From Bacillota bacterium (lineage in GTDB: Bacteria; Bacillota; DSM-12270; Thermacetogeniales; Thermacetogeniaceae), in NCBI GenBank assembly GCA_029907475.1, contig JARYLU010000014.1, forward strand, positions 1 through 64,000: a stretch of DNA of 64,000 nucleotides, written 5' to 3'. The notes beneath the pieces are model-generated. The model saw only the letters and a list, made by a program, of their open reading frames with translations, ran no database searches and was not told the origin of the DNA. A program made the position numbers and the translations under genes. How positions within the stretch are numbered: the stretch's first letter is position 1; each line of letters starts with the position of its first letter. Shown piece by piece: positions 17,881 to 26,377 of the stretch.

Positions 17881-20127
17881 TTACCCTTCTTTTCCACTTT
17901 TCTCGATCAGCGGCAAGCCGTGTTCAGCCTCCGTTGCCAGGCCCAGAGCCACCGGCCCTGGAAGTTCTACCTTATGTCGTTTTTCAATGCGCCGCTTATT
18001 CCCCACAAACCACTCGTACTGTGGATGATTGGGGTGTAACCTCTCTGTGGGGCGGGGATAATGAATGGGCAGATCCGATGGCGTTCTGAGCAAGGCCCGC
18101 AATTCGGCCAACAGGTTGTCAAACTTCGCACCGTAGCAAGTACGCATCTCCTCAAGAAAACCCTGCTTAAGTTGTGTTCCGTTCACGGATTGCCAGCCGG
18201 AATCCGGCTCAATGGATTTTAGGCGCGTTTCCCAATCTATGATTTCGATCTTGTTCACAGTTACCTTGACTGAACCAAAACCCAGCGGTTTGGCGTAACC
18301 CAGCCGGTGAAACATCCCTTCTTCCATTTCCAGGGCATAGAGCAGCGCGCCCAACTCCAGCCGATGCAGGTTTTCAAAGTCTACAGTAAAGGTGAACGTG
18401 GCCCCTGGCTTTAGCTCACCCACTACCGTGCGGTTCTGATCGCTTTTCTCTTCACTACGGTATTCTTCAGATTTCGCTTCACCATGATGGCGGTAGAATT
18501 TGCGTCCCCGCAACCGTGCATCGTCGGTGTCATACGTGACTGTCGGGTCGGGTTGACCCGTAGCATCGAGCAGATAGAAAGAAGTGGTGGTCGGCTTGGG
18601 AGTGGAAAGGATAGCCAGGGTGATTTCGTTCTCGGTTTCGTAATCTCCTGCAATTTCACCGTGGGAAAAGCGCACCCGCCCGGCGTAGGCGGTCCGCTCA
18701 TCAGTGCCGGCTTCTCCTGCATTCTCGCGCACCCAGCCGAAAACCCGGCAGGCAGGGCAGAGAGTGTTATAATCCTGACAACGGCGTAAATGAGGCGGTA
18801 AAAAATTTTGACGAGGATATTTATATCTGATGCGGGGCATGCACACCGGTCGCAACATTTTTATTGTCATATGTCTGTCATTATCCTCGCACTGCGCATA
18901 CACCAGGTCGCCTGCTCGTAATTCACGCCCTTCTTCTACGAAAGTGCTGGGATGAGGTACATCGTCTGTACTGTTGGGCCACCGCCGATTTCCCAGGCTT
19001 TCCACGGTCCTCTGATGATGTTTCCAGTATTCGCTCAGGTGATGGTTGTATTCCTTGACAACGTCAGTATCGCATCTACACAGATAAGAACTGGGAATTT
19101 GTTCTACCTCCGGTGGGTCAGGTTGCCGGTCATCCCAACGGAAGAAAAGCCTTTCATCGTGCTTATTTTCAATGTTTGGCCCGGTCAAATGCAGCCAGCC
19201 GTAAACCTTGACGTGCTGATCATCTTCGGTAAGCGATTCGTGTTCACGTACAGGTACAACTTTGGTGGCTTGAAAGGCGCGGAAACGGTTGCTTCGATGC
19301 GGCACAGGCTTTTTTGTAACCAATGCTGCCACACGCATACCATCATAAGCGCCTTCCGGCAATTTGCTCTGGGATGGATCAAATACTTGGTTCGTCTTCT
19401 GATCCAGAATCTTAGGAGGATAAGCTTTGCACACAATGCCAGCTCGAACTACGAAGGGAGATCCTGAAATGTCGACCGGAGCATTAACTGTACAATCCAG
19501 GAGTTCCAAGAGCGCCCCTTTTTCATCGAGTTCCACAACGCGAGCCGGTATCGTATCCTTCGGCGCATAAGACTTGCGATATTCAAGGGGATAAGGCTCG
19601 TCTTTCTGAAACACCACGAAACACGAATTCGTCACCGCTTCAAACACGGAGCGAATCATCCCGCGCAGGCTGCTGGCCGGCAGCGCCGGTTGGCCTTCGT
19701 ACTGGAAGAAGCGGTAGGTCTTATGGCCGTTCTCTTCCTTCACAGCATGGGAATCGGAGACAAACAGCGGCGTTACCGCTTCCACTTTGCACTCGATGCG
19801 CCCGGTCAGGCCCACGTAGCGGTCATGGGTTGGTGGCAAGCAATTGCCCAGGATGTGGTTGTCCGGCCGCCGTTGTTCCAAATAACATATAAAGTTATAA
19901 GGGTTATGGAAGCGATAGCCGCTTGAGGGCGCTTCCAAAATCTTCAAGTTGCGAGCGCGCGGGCCTCTTTCTCCTTGCTCAATGTCGAATTCAACCCGAA
20001 GCCCCTCGGAAGGATCGGCTCCTTTCAGCCGCGAGAAATGGAAGAACACATCATCCCCGCCGCCGTCAGGTTGAATAAAACCGAACTGTTTTCCCGGGGG
20101 CAGTCTTTTAATCGTTCCTTTCGCCAT
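17881..20127 (-). CDS. Type III CRISPR Cas7-like RAMP protein with N-terminal cold-shock domain (TIGR03986-like)
   Basis: A 748-residue protein. Residues 1-65 form a cold-shock (OB-fold) domain with the RNP1-like GKQFGFI and RNP2-like DVFFHFSR. A Cas7-type RAMP body follows, with LPASSLRGMIRSVFE (150-163), a zinc motif LCPACRVFGW (C457, C460) and a late glycine-rich GYAKPLGFGSVK loop. It matches my recollection of the TIGR03986 family, which accompanies TIGR03984 (Csx19) in III-D loci. It probably forms part of the RNA-binding backbone; the cold-shock domain may add RNA contacts (inference). It overlaps csx19 by 20 bases. A 64-base gap separates it from pglX. Confidence 0.85.
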   Translation of the reverse strand: MAKGTIKRLPPGKQFGFIQPDGGGDDVFFHFSRLKGADPSEGLRVEFDIEQGERGPRARNLKILEAPSSGYRFHNPYNFICYLEQRRPDNHILGNCLPPTHDRYVGLTGRIECKVEAVTPLFVSDSHAVKEENGHKTYRFFQYEGQPALPASSLRGMIRSVFEAVTNSCFVVFQKDEPYPLEYRKSYAPKDTIPARVVELDEKGALLELLDCTVNAPVDISGSPFVVRAGIVCKAYPPKILDQKTNQVFDPSQSKLPEGAYDGMRVAALVTKKPVPHRSNRFRAFQATKVVPVREHESLTEDDQHVKVYGWLHLTGPNIENKHDERLFFRWDDRQPDPPEVEQIPSSYLCRCDTDVVKEYNHHLSEYWKHHQRTVESLGNRRWPNSTDDVPHPSTFVEEGRELRAGDLVYAQCEDNDRHMTIKMLRPVCMPRIRYKYPRQNFLPPHLRRCQDYNTLCPACRVFGWVRENAGEAGTDERTAYAGRVRFSHGEIAGDYETENEITLAILSTPKPTTTSFYLLDATGQPDPTVTYDTDDARLRGRKFYRHHGEAKSEEYRSEEKSDQNRTVVGELKPGATFTFTVDFENLHRLELGALLYALEMEEGMFHRLGYAKPLGFGSVKVTVNKIEIIDWETRLKSIEPDSGWQSVNGTQLKQGFLEEMRTCYGAKFDNLLAELRALLRTPSDLPIHYPRPTERLHPNHPQYEWFVGNKRRIEKRHKVELPGPVALGLATEAEHGLPLIEKSGKEG

Positions 20128-20704
20128 GGTCGGCCTCCTTCCACTCGCTAAAGCCTTTATACCAGATAAACTCCACCCGGCCAGCGCGGCTGAACACCTG
20201 GTAATGAAGTTGGATTCGTCTTCCCGTGACCGGGTAGTTTAGTTTGGCTGCCGCCACCCGGCCTTCAGTCCAACCCTCGCCGTTCCACTCCCCCCAGAGC
20301 AACACCGTTTCGTTGTATGGGTGGAACGTCACTTGTGGGTGGTCTTTCCAGTAGTCTCGAGTACCGTACTCGTCTGGCGGAGGTTTAATGCCTGCGGGGC
20401 CGACAAAGTGCCAGTCAAAGGCCGTGCCGTTCCGGCGCAGCATCAGGTCGCCGCCCTCCCCGAAGATTCGCCCGCGCTCCAGCAAAGCAATGTTTTGCGG
20501 CAGCGTGCCTTCTTCAAAGGCAACCTCACTGACGTATTCCCATACCCGGAAGGGCATCTCCGCCAGATCCCACTGCTCAAGGAACTTCAGTAAGTCGCTC
20601 TCGGCGCACTGCCCGCCCAGGATGGTCAGATCGGACGGGGCGCACCGGGACCGGCACACCTCGTCAACTATTTTTTCGAAATCCACCCGCGGCCAGAGGT
20701 TCAT
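20108..20704 (-). CDS. csx19: Csx19 (TIGR03984 family) type III-D CRISPR protein
   Basis: A 198-residue protein that fits the TIGR03984/Csx19 family, an accessory found in III-D loci. It is rich in Trp and aromatic beta segments, with FDWHFVGPAGIKPPP, NETVLLWGEW and YPVTGRRIQLHYQVF. No catalytic motif is visible and its role is unknown; a small-subunit-like role in the effector is conceivable. Start and stop overlap both neighbours (ATGA with the tandem-Cas7 gene), so expression is coupled. Confidence 0.78.
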   Translation of the reverse strand: MNLWPRVDFEKIVDEVCRSRCAPSDLTILGGQCAESDLLKFLEQWDLAEMPFRVWEYVSEVAFEEGTLPQNIALLERGRIFGEGGDLMLRRNGTAFDWHFVGPAGIKPPPDEYGTRDYWKDHPQVTFHPYNETVLLWGEWNGEGWTEGRVAAAKLNYPVTGRRIQLHYQVFSRAGRVEFIWYKGFSEWKEADHGERND

Positions 20705-22431
20705 TGCGCTCCTCCTTTCTTCACGGGGTATAGTTTGTCAACACGGCCAAAATAACTGTCTTCGGTCAGTTCGAGTTGCTCCGGACGTTGGAATTGCTTC
20801 ACCGTTTCGTGAAAGGCATTGACCCATTCTTGAACCAGCAATGCCCACCCATCCATACCGGATGTCGCCGTCACAGTGGTATAGACGCCTGGTTTTTGGG
20901 ACGCCAGGCCCAGCTGTGTCAAGCCCGGCGGGGCGTCTTCCGGCAGCAAATAGCCAAAGGTGGCGGTCCAACTAGTCAATTTGACCCGGCCAAAGCCTTT
21001 GGCGCCCCCAAAGCCCACGGTTAACCAGCCTTCGCTCAAGTCGCGGAGCACGAGCCACAGCCATCCCAATTCCCATTTCTCAGGGTTCTCCAGGTGCAGG
21101 CGCAAAGCGAAGGCTGGCCGCCACAAGGCCAGGGCGTCAAACTTGGCTCCCTCGGCCCCACCGCCGGTGAAGCGGTCGATTGCCAGAAAGTCCAACATCT
21201 TGAGCACTGGCCTGGACTGCTTCTCAGTTGGCTGATACGGTGCATCTTCCACAATCAGGCGGCTGCCAAGCCTGGGACTGCCGAACAGGCGGCAGGCCAG
21301 ACAGAGCGAATCTGCGCTGACTTCGGCGCTAGTGGTAACACGGGCCTTTTTGAGCAGGCTGTCGCAACTTTCCAGCGGCAGTCTCTTTGCTTTATCATTG
21401 TCCCGAACGTTGGGATCGCACGCCGGGCAGCGGCGAAGGAAATCCTCTTTGCCAGCAGCTTGCAAAGTTGCAAGGGTCCGGGCCAGCCGCTCCGCGTGGA
21501 AGCGCAGTACGCCGCGCAGCCCGGCTCCGGTCAGCACGGGTTTTTGCCAATCCCCCCACTGTACCCGCAGCGGGGCGTGGTCAAAGCCGCTTGCTCCCGC
21601 CGCCAGAATGTCGTTGGTCAGCAGCGTACCCTCGGCTTGGAGGATCCCGGTCAACGAAAGCCAGCCGCGGGCCACAGCCTGTGATTTCCCGTTCCCAGTG
21701 GAGTATTTAATGAAGATAAGCCGCTCTTGAAGCCACCCATCAACTGGCTGAGCCTGCCGCCATGGCTCGTCGCTTTTCAAAAAGGCGAGCACCTGCTCCG
21801 GCGTGTCCAGGCATAAAGTCTTATATTGGAGGTTGTCTAATTTAAAAGCGCCCAGTCCGCGCGCCACCCGCCCGCCCAGCCAAAGACGCCCGGCCTCCCA
21901 TTCGGCCAACCCGGCAGCCAGGAGCAATTCGTCTTCTGGGGTGGCGTCGCGCAGTTCCATCCTCAGTTCAAATTTAGCTCCGGCCGGCAGGACCTCTAGA
22001 TCAAACTTCACCGCTCCGGCTCTTGCCGCCGTACCGCTCATACGGTCAATGCCCACGCCGTCACGGATCAGGGGGCAGGGCACAGTATCAACAGGGTGAG
22101 CATTGAAGACTAAAAGCCGCGAGGCCGCCGATGTGCTTCCCTCCTCGTCACCGGGATTTATATCGCCAAAGAGCCGGCAGACCGCGCAGTCACAGGATTT
22201 TCTCCAGTCTTCCTTTCTCTCGCTCAACGCCCTGCAAGGTTCTTGCCCCAAGCGGGGTGCCAGTCTTGTGAGCAAGGTGCGCAGTGCTCCAGCAATCGCT
22301 GTGCCGGAGATGAACGGTTGTCCCCCCGTGTCGCGCCGTACCAGCGCATCGGTCACATCATTACTCTCACCGCTGCCGATGTGGACGGCGGTGCGGGCCG
22401 TCAGCGTGGCAGTAATCACCCTGTACGTCAT
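20701..22431 (-). CDS. Tandem Cas7 (two Csm3-like RAMP domains in one chain)
   Basis: A 576-residue protein made of two Cas7/Csm3-like units. Unit one has HIGSGESNDVTDA, PFISGTAIAGALRTLL and the zinc-type motif CDCAVCRLFG (80-89). Unit two, from about residue 255, has TGAGLRGVLRFHAERL, CPAC (335-338) and LCLACRLFG (376-384). Each unit ends with a glycine-rich loop (GGRVARGLG; GFGGAKGFGRV). Such units line the guide RNA and often cleave target RNA; I cannot assign the catalytic Asp with certainty. The ATG at 22431 has GGAAAAAGGAGG upstream and overlaps the previous stop. Confidence 0.88.
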   Translation of the reverse strand: MTYRVITATLTARTAVHIGSGESNDVTDALVRRDTGGQPFISGTAIAGALRTLLTRLAPRLGQEPCRALSERKEDWRKSCDCAVCRLFGDINPGDEEGSTSAASRLLVFNAHPVDTVPCPLIRDGVGIDRMSGTAARAGAVKFDLEVLPAGAKFELRMELRDATPEDELLLAAGLAEWEAGRLWLGGRVARGLGAFKLDNLQYKTLCLDTPEQVLAFLKSDEPWRQAQPVDGWLQERLIFIKYSTGNGKSQAVARGWLSLTGILQAEGTLLTNDILAAGASGFDHAPLRVQWGDWQKPVLTGAGLRGVLRFHAERLARTLATLQAAGKEDFLRRCPACDPNVRDNDKAKRLPLESCDSLLKKARVTTSAEVSADSLCLACRLFGSPRLGSRLIVEDAPYQPTEKQSRPVLKMLDFLAIDRFTGGGAEGAKFDALALWRPAFALRLHLENPEKWELGWLWLVLRDLSEGWLTVGFGGAKGFGRVKLTSWTATFGYLLPEDAPPGLTQLGLASQKPGVYTTVTATSGMDGWALLVQEWVNAFHETVKQFQRPEQLELTEDSYFGRVDKLYPVKKGGAQ

Positions 22432-24734
22432 TGTGCACCTCCTTTTTCCTCTCGCGCCAACATGGTAATCCATTCGGCCAGGCGCTCGATGCCACGACGA
22501 TGATGGTAAGCATCTTCTTTTCTTAGATATTCTAATGCTTCTCGGATCGCGTTGACGCCTTCCTTACCTGCTTTGGTGAAGAAGTTTTCTTTTGCGCGTT
22601 GACCGTACTCCTGCTTTCCAATGGCTGTGACCAGTTCCTTATCGGGCTGACCGAAAGCCTTTTCAGAAACATCCATTGCAGCCAGACGCTCGATTGCAGC
22701 CAGACGCTCGATTAATTCTTCGCAAGGAGTCTCGCTGTGCATGTATAACCAGCGGGCTAAAGCACCAAAACATTTATCAAATTGCTTATTATACTGTCGC
22801 TTAATTTTCATTAGCACAGACCGATGCTTCTCCAATTCATCTTCCCAACATTCCATTAAAGCTCCCCACTCACTCTCCCGATGACTGCGACCTAGCCACA
22901 TCTGCGAGTCGAGCGGAATGGCACTCTCCCGGATGTTTTGGCGCTGCTCGTAAACCGGATGGTTGAAGGCTATGCGCCCGAAGCCTTCATTGCGACGCAC
23001 GCCGATGCCCTCGGCTTCCAGCCGTTGCATCCACGCCTCCCAGTCGTCCGGCGGGTTTTTTAAGGATATCCGGGCCATCGAGCCGGCCACAAGGGCCAGA
23101 TCACGCCAGCGCGGCAGGCCCAGAGTGGCGTTGAAACCATCCACCATCCTTGTCCGCGCGTAGGCGTCATGTATTTCCACTGGTCCCAGCCCCAAAGCCG
23201 CTTCCAGCCAATCTTCCGTAAAAGCCGTAGGCTGCTGTCCCCATGAATTGACAATGATGGTATCTGTCAACAAAGTTAGAGTGAATGGCTTTGCCGGGTC
23301 GACTTCGCGTTGTTCTAAGGGCCATTGAATCCAAGTCTGGGGGCGGTCGTCGCAGCGTTCCAGCCAGGCGGTAACCTTGCCGTAACCGCGCTGCCGCCCC
23401 TTACCCAGCCACCAGGTTAGCGGCGTTTTTTCGGCAATGCCGATCATCTCCTGCAAGCGTTGCCAGACGGCTTCGCCGGCGCAGAGCAATTCGCCCACAA
23501 AATACTGCCCGGTGCTCAGCACGGTATACCCATACAGGTCGCCTTTGGCCACCCGCTGCGTTTCCCTGTTGATGCGAATGTGCATTTCGGTAGACCGTGG
23601 GGGCGAAAATGTGTATGACTCCCTTTTTAAAATCACAAACTCCCCAACTGGTTCCAGCCGTTTACCACATTTAGGATTAGGGCACTTGTTATGCACCCAG
23701 GCCGGATAAGCACCGTGTCCCTCGCTTTCTTCTTGAAACGGCACTATACTGCACGTCCAAAGAGGTAGCGGGGCGGGAATGGCGGGGTAGAGGTGGTTAT
23801 TAAGAAAGTAGGCCGGATACAGCACCGGGAAAGTGACGCCGCCGCGCAAGAATAAGTACACAAAATCATGGTAAATCTCGGGGTCAGCTAGATTGAAAAA
23901 TTCAGCGGCTCTCCCCGCCAGCGCGCCCTGCAGTATACTGCCGGGGATGAAAGGGCGGGTGTCAAACCGATTGCCGGCAGAAGCGCGCTGGGCAATCAAC
24001 AACGGCTCATCCAGGCGGACGATTACCCTAATTCGCACTACCGCTTCCCTTGGGGCATTGACGGTTTGGATATCAGATTTGATGGCGGGCTTTGTGACCT
24101 CTGAAGGGTTGCCCTGCAGCCATAAGCGGTCAAAACGCTCCAGGAACCACTCCTCCCAGGACTGATCGGCCAGCTTTTGGGCCTCATCCACTCCGGCCAC
24201 ATCGATTAAATGAATGACACACTCCCCAAGGCCGCGCCGCCGGGAGCGCCCCAGCTGGCGTACATTTCGCGCCGCCGCTACTAAAAACGCCGCTTCATCC
24301 AGGGCGGCATCATCGTTGCGGGGGCACGTCACGGTGAAGCAAAACTCCTGACCGGCAGCTCCTTCCTCTTGGGAGAACAACTTCTGCGGCTCGACCCGGC
24401 GCGTACGGGGGTCAATGCGCACTCTCCAGGCGGCCTGCGCGTCTGCGGACCGTTTTTCTACCGGAAGCGCCGAGGAAATCCGCCAGCGCTTGGCCTGCGC
24501 CGGTTTGCCGAACAGCCGCTCAAGGATCTCGTCCGTGGGGTGCTTTGTCAACGGCGGAAGCTTAAGCAGCCGGTAAGCCCCGTCGCGCAGCAACCCGGCT
24601 GCTGTACTGCCCCGCAGCACCGGTGTGCCGTCGGCCTCCCGCAGCAGGGCAGAATCCAGGTTGAAGCCCGTCCCGTATCCCGCGCCGATGTGATAGTTGG
24701 ATTTCAACCTGATTACAAAAGTCAGCGTGAGCAT
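22428..24734 (-). CDS. csx10: Csx10-like RAMP protein (Cas5-group) of a type III-D effector
   Basis: A 768-residue RAMP-superfamily protein. The N-terminus LTFVIRLKSNYHIGAGYGTG and VLRGSTAAGLLRDGAYRLL are RAMP signatures. A Cys pair group (CPNPKCGK) precedes a segment reading HIRINRETQRVAKGDLYGY, resembling the Thr/Arg stretch of Csx10. A glycine loop GKGRQRGYGKV and a second RAMP-like part follow. In III-D complexes Csx10 takes the Cas5 place next to Cas10, capping the crRNA 5' end. The true start is the ATG at 24734, two bases after the cas10 stop with GAGGAGGG upstream; a longer upstream frame is antisense read-through. Assignment to Csx10 rests on size, position and motifs. Confidence 0.8.
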   Translation of the reverse strand: MLTLTFVIRLKSNYHIGAGYGTGFNLDSALLREADGTPVLRGSTAAGLLRDGAYRLLKLPPLTKHPTDEILERLFGKPAQAKRWRISSALPVEKRSADAQAAWRVRIDPRTRRVEPQKLFSQEEGAAGQEFCFTVTCPRNDDAALDEAAFLVAAARNVRQLGRSRRRGLGECVIHLIDVAGVDEAQKLADQSWEEWFLERFDRLWLQGNPSEVTKPAIKSDIQTVNAPREAVVRIRVIVRLDEPLLIAQRASAGNRFDTRPFIPGSILQGALAGRAAEFFNLADPEIYHDFVYLFLRGGVTFPVLYPAYFLNNHLYPAIPAPLPLWTCSIVPFQEESEGHGAYPAWVHNKCPNPKCGKRLEPVGEFVILKRESYTFSPPRSTEMHIRINRETQRVAKGDLYGYTVLSTGQYFVGELLCAGEAVWQRLQEMIGIAEKTPLTWWLGKGRQRGYGKVTAWLERCDDRPQTWIQWPLEQREVDPAKPFTLTLLTDTIIVNSWGQQPTAFTEDWLEAALGLGPVEIHDAYARTRMVDGFNATLGLPRWRDLALVAGSMARISLKNPPDDWEAWMQRLEAEGIGVRRNEGFGRIAFNHPVYEQRQNIRESAIPLDSQMWLGRSHRESEWGALMECWEDELEKHRSVLMKIKRQYNKQFDKCFGALARWLYMHSETPCEELIERLAAIERLAAMDVSEKAFGQPDKELVTAIGKQEYGQRAKENFFTKAGKEGVNAIREALEYLRKEDAYHHRRGIERLAEWITMLAREEKGGAQ

Positions 24735-24736
24735 TT

Positions 24737-26377
24737 TTATCCCTCCTCGTAGTCCCGGCGCGATTTGTCCAGGCTCAAAGCGAAGTCCCAGGCGTCCAGG
24801 AGATCGGGGAGGCCATGCCCGTACCAGAGATCTTGATAGCGGATCACTTGGCGCCAATAACCCTTTTCGCTGCCCCCCAGCAACTCAAGGGCCGCCCTCA
24901 CCGTTACATCCGGGCCTTGAGCACTTCTCTGCTCAATGCGCATTACCAATTGCTCCAGTTTGATCTGCCAGCGAACCAGCTTATCGGGATCCAAAGAATC
25001 TGGTCGGTTTGGGGTATCGTAAAGGTCTTTCAGATCAGAGAGTCGCTTTTGGGGGCAAGCACGCAGATTCCAACGCTGGTCAATCAACTGTTTAACCGGA
25101 AGACCCCACTCATCTCCCTCATCAATTATCCAATAGGGACGCAAGGTAGACCGCACCTCACCTCTTTGCGACTTGGACACCAGGCGCCCACCCCGTACGA
25201 CCTCAAAGTCGAGCACCGAACAGGGTTGCCCAATATCAAGAAACCACCGCTGTTTGCTGAGCCGCTTCGCCTCTTTCAACCTTACCTCGCCGGCTGTGTG
25301 CGCCAGGGCGTAGGGGTGCTTGCTTTTACAAATCACCACTGCTACAGAGACAGTAGGCCGGGGCACCCCATCGCTAAGTCCCACGCGCTTTAGCAGGTCT
25401 ATCATTTCATCCTCGTAAGCCTGACAGAAACACCGGGCAAAATCCAACGCCCACCGAGCGGGTAGTAGGGCAAACAGATCGTCTCCACCCAGAATAAGTG
25501 GAAGCAAAGGAATAAAATTTGGGCGGTTATCTAACTGGTTTTTCTCCATTATTTTTTGGGTTGGTCTGGCCAATGCCCGGCGGATTGCCTGGATCAACCC
25601 CTTAGATAATGCGCGCATCTGCTCAGGACTCTGGCACTTGCCGAACACCTCGCCCATAGAGTTGCCATCGGCCAGCAGGTAGGCCACGTAGCGCCGCGGA
25701 TCGTAATCGGCTATATCCTCCAATGGATCTTTTTCTGATCTCTCCCGGCGTTTTTTCTTGCCGGGCCAATCAGCCTGGATGAGACGTGCTTCCCCCACCA
25801 CTTCTTGGTAGCAATCTTTCAGAAAATCACCCAGCGTATCTATGTTTTCTCGCTCAGCACTTTTATTCAGGCACGAAGTACACACATATTGCGGTTTTTC
25901 GCCCTCATGATAAACTTGATGTGCTACGGCCAATCCCACACCGCACGAAGAACAGAACGCCATATACGGCAAATGCTCCTGGCTCTGCCAGCCTTCGCCC
26001 CTGTTTTTGGCCTGCCGCAAATTTTCTTCGGCCTGTTCACTGGCTTTAGAAAAATACTGTTCGATGGGCTCTTTTACCTCCACCGGCTCGGCTACCGTCA
26101 ACGAACCCCCCGTGGCACGTCGATAAACCTCTGCCAGGTGCGTCCCAAAGTCCCGGGCCTGGTCGAAATCGTCAAAGAGGATACGGAAACTGCCGCCATC
26201 GTGAATGATGATGTCTCTGGCGGGATTACCTCCATAGCGTGGCAACAAATACCCGGGGACCTCCTTACAAAAACGGGAGAGCAACTGGCTGCCACCCACC
26301 ACTTCGCGCAAACGGGAGGAGCGGAAGATAAGATCTTGAATTTTGTCAGCCTCGGCCGCTAAAAGATAACGAGTCAC
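24737..26377 (-). CDS. cas10: Cas10-like type III polymerase/cyclase subunit without HD domain
   Basis: A 546-residue protein. It starts directly with the first palm-like part (YLLAAEADKIQDLIF) and has no HD nuclease domain. A zinc motif with CSSC (142-145) and CTSC (166-169) and the palm segment ADGNSMGEVFG precede the active-site LGGDD (296-300). GGDD is the cyclase motif that makes cyclic oligoadenylate upon target RNA binding in type III systems. At about 550 residues it is shorter than HD-containing Cas10 proteins. The GTG start follows GGAAGGAGG and overlaps the CARF-HEPN stop as GTGA. Single-stranded DNA cleavage by an HD domain is therefore not expected, and signalling to the neighbouring CARF protein is. 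Confidence 0.9.
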   Translation of the reverse strand: MTRYLLAAEADKIQDLIFRSSRLREVVGGSQLLSRFCKEVPGYLLPRYGGNPARDIIIHDGGSFRILFDDFDQARDFGTHLAEVYRRATGGSLTVAEPVEVKEPIEQYFSKASEQAEENLRQAKNRGEGWQSQEHLPYMAFCSSCGVGLAVAHQVYHEGEKPQYVCTSCLNKSAERENIDTLGDFLKDCYQEVVGEARLIQADWPGKKKRRERSEKDPLEDIADYDPRRYVAYLLADGNSMGEVFGKCQSPEQMRALSKGLIQAIRRALARPTQKIMEKNQLDNRPNFIPLLPLILGGDDLFALLPARWALDFARCFCQAYEDEMIDLLKRVGLSDGVPRPTVSVAVVICKSKHPYALAHTAGEVRLKEAKRLSKQRWFLDIGQPCSVLDFEVVRGGRLVSKSQRGEVRSTLRPYWIIDEGDEWGLPVKQLIDQRWNLRACPQKRLSDLKDLYDTPNRPDSLDPDKLVRWQIKLEQLVMRIEQRSAQGPDVTVRAALELLGGSEKGYWRQVIRYQDLWYGHGLPDLLDAWDFALSLDKSRRDYEEG

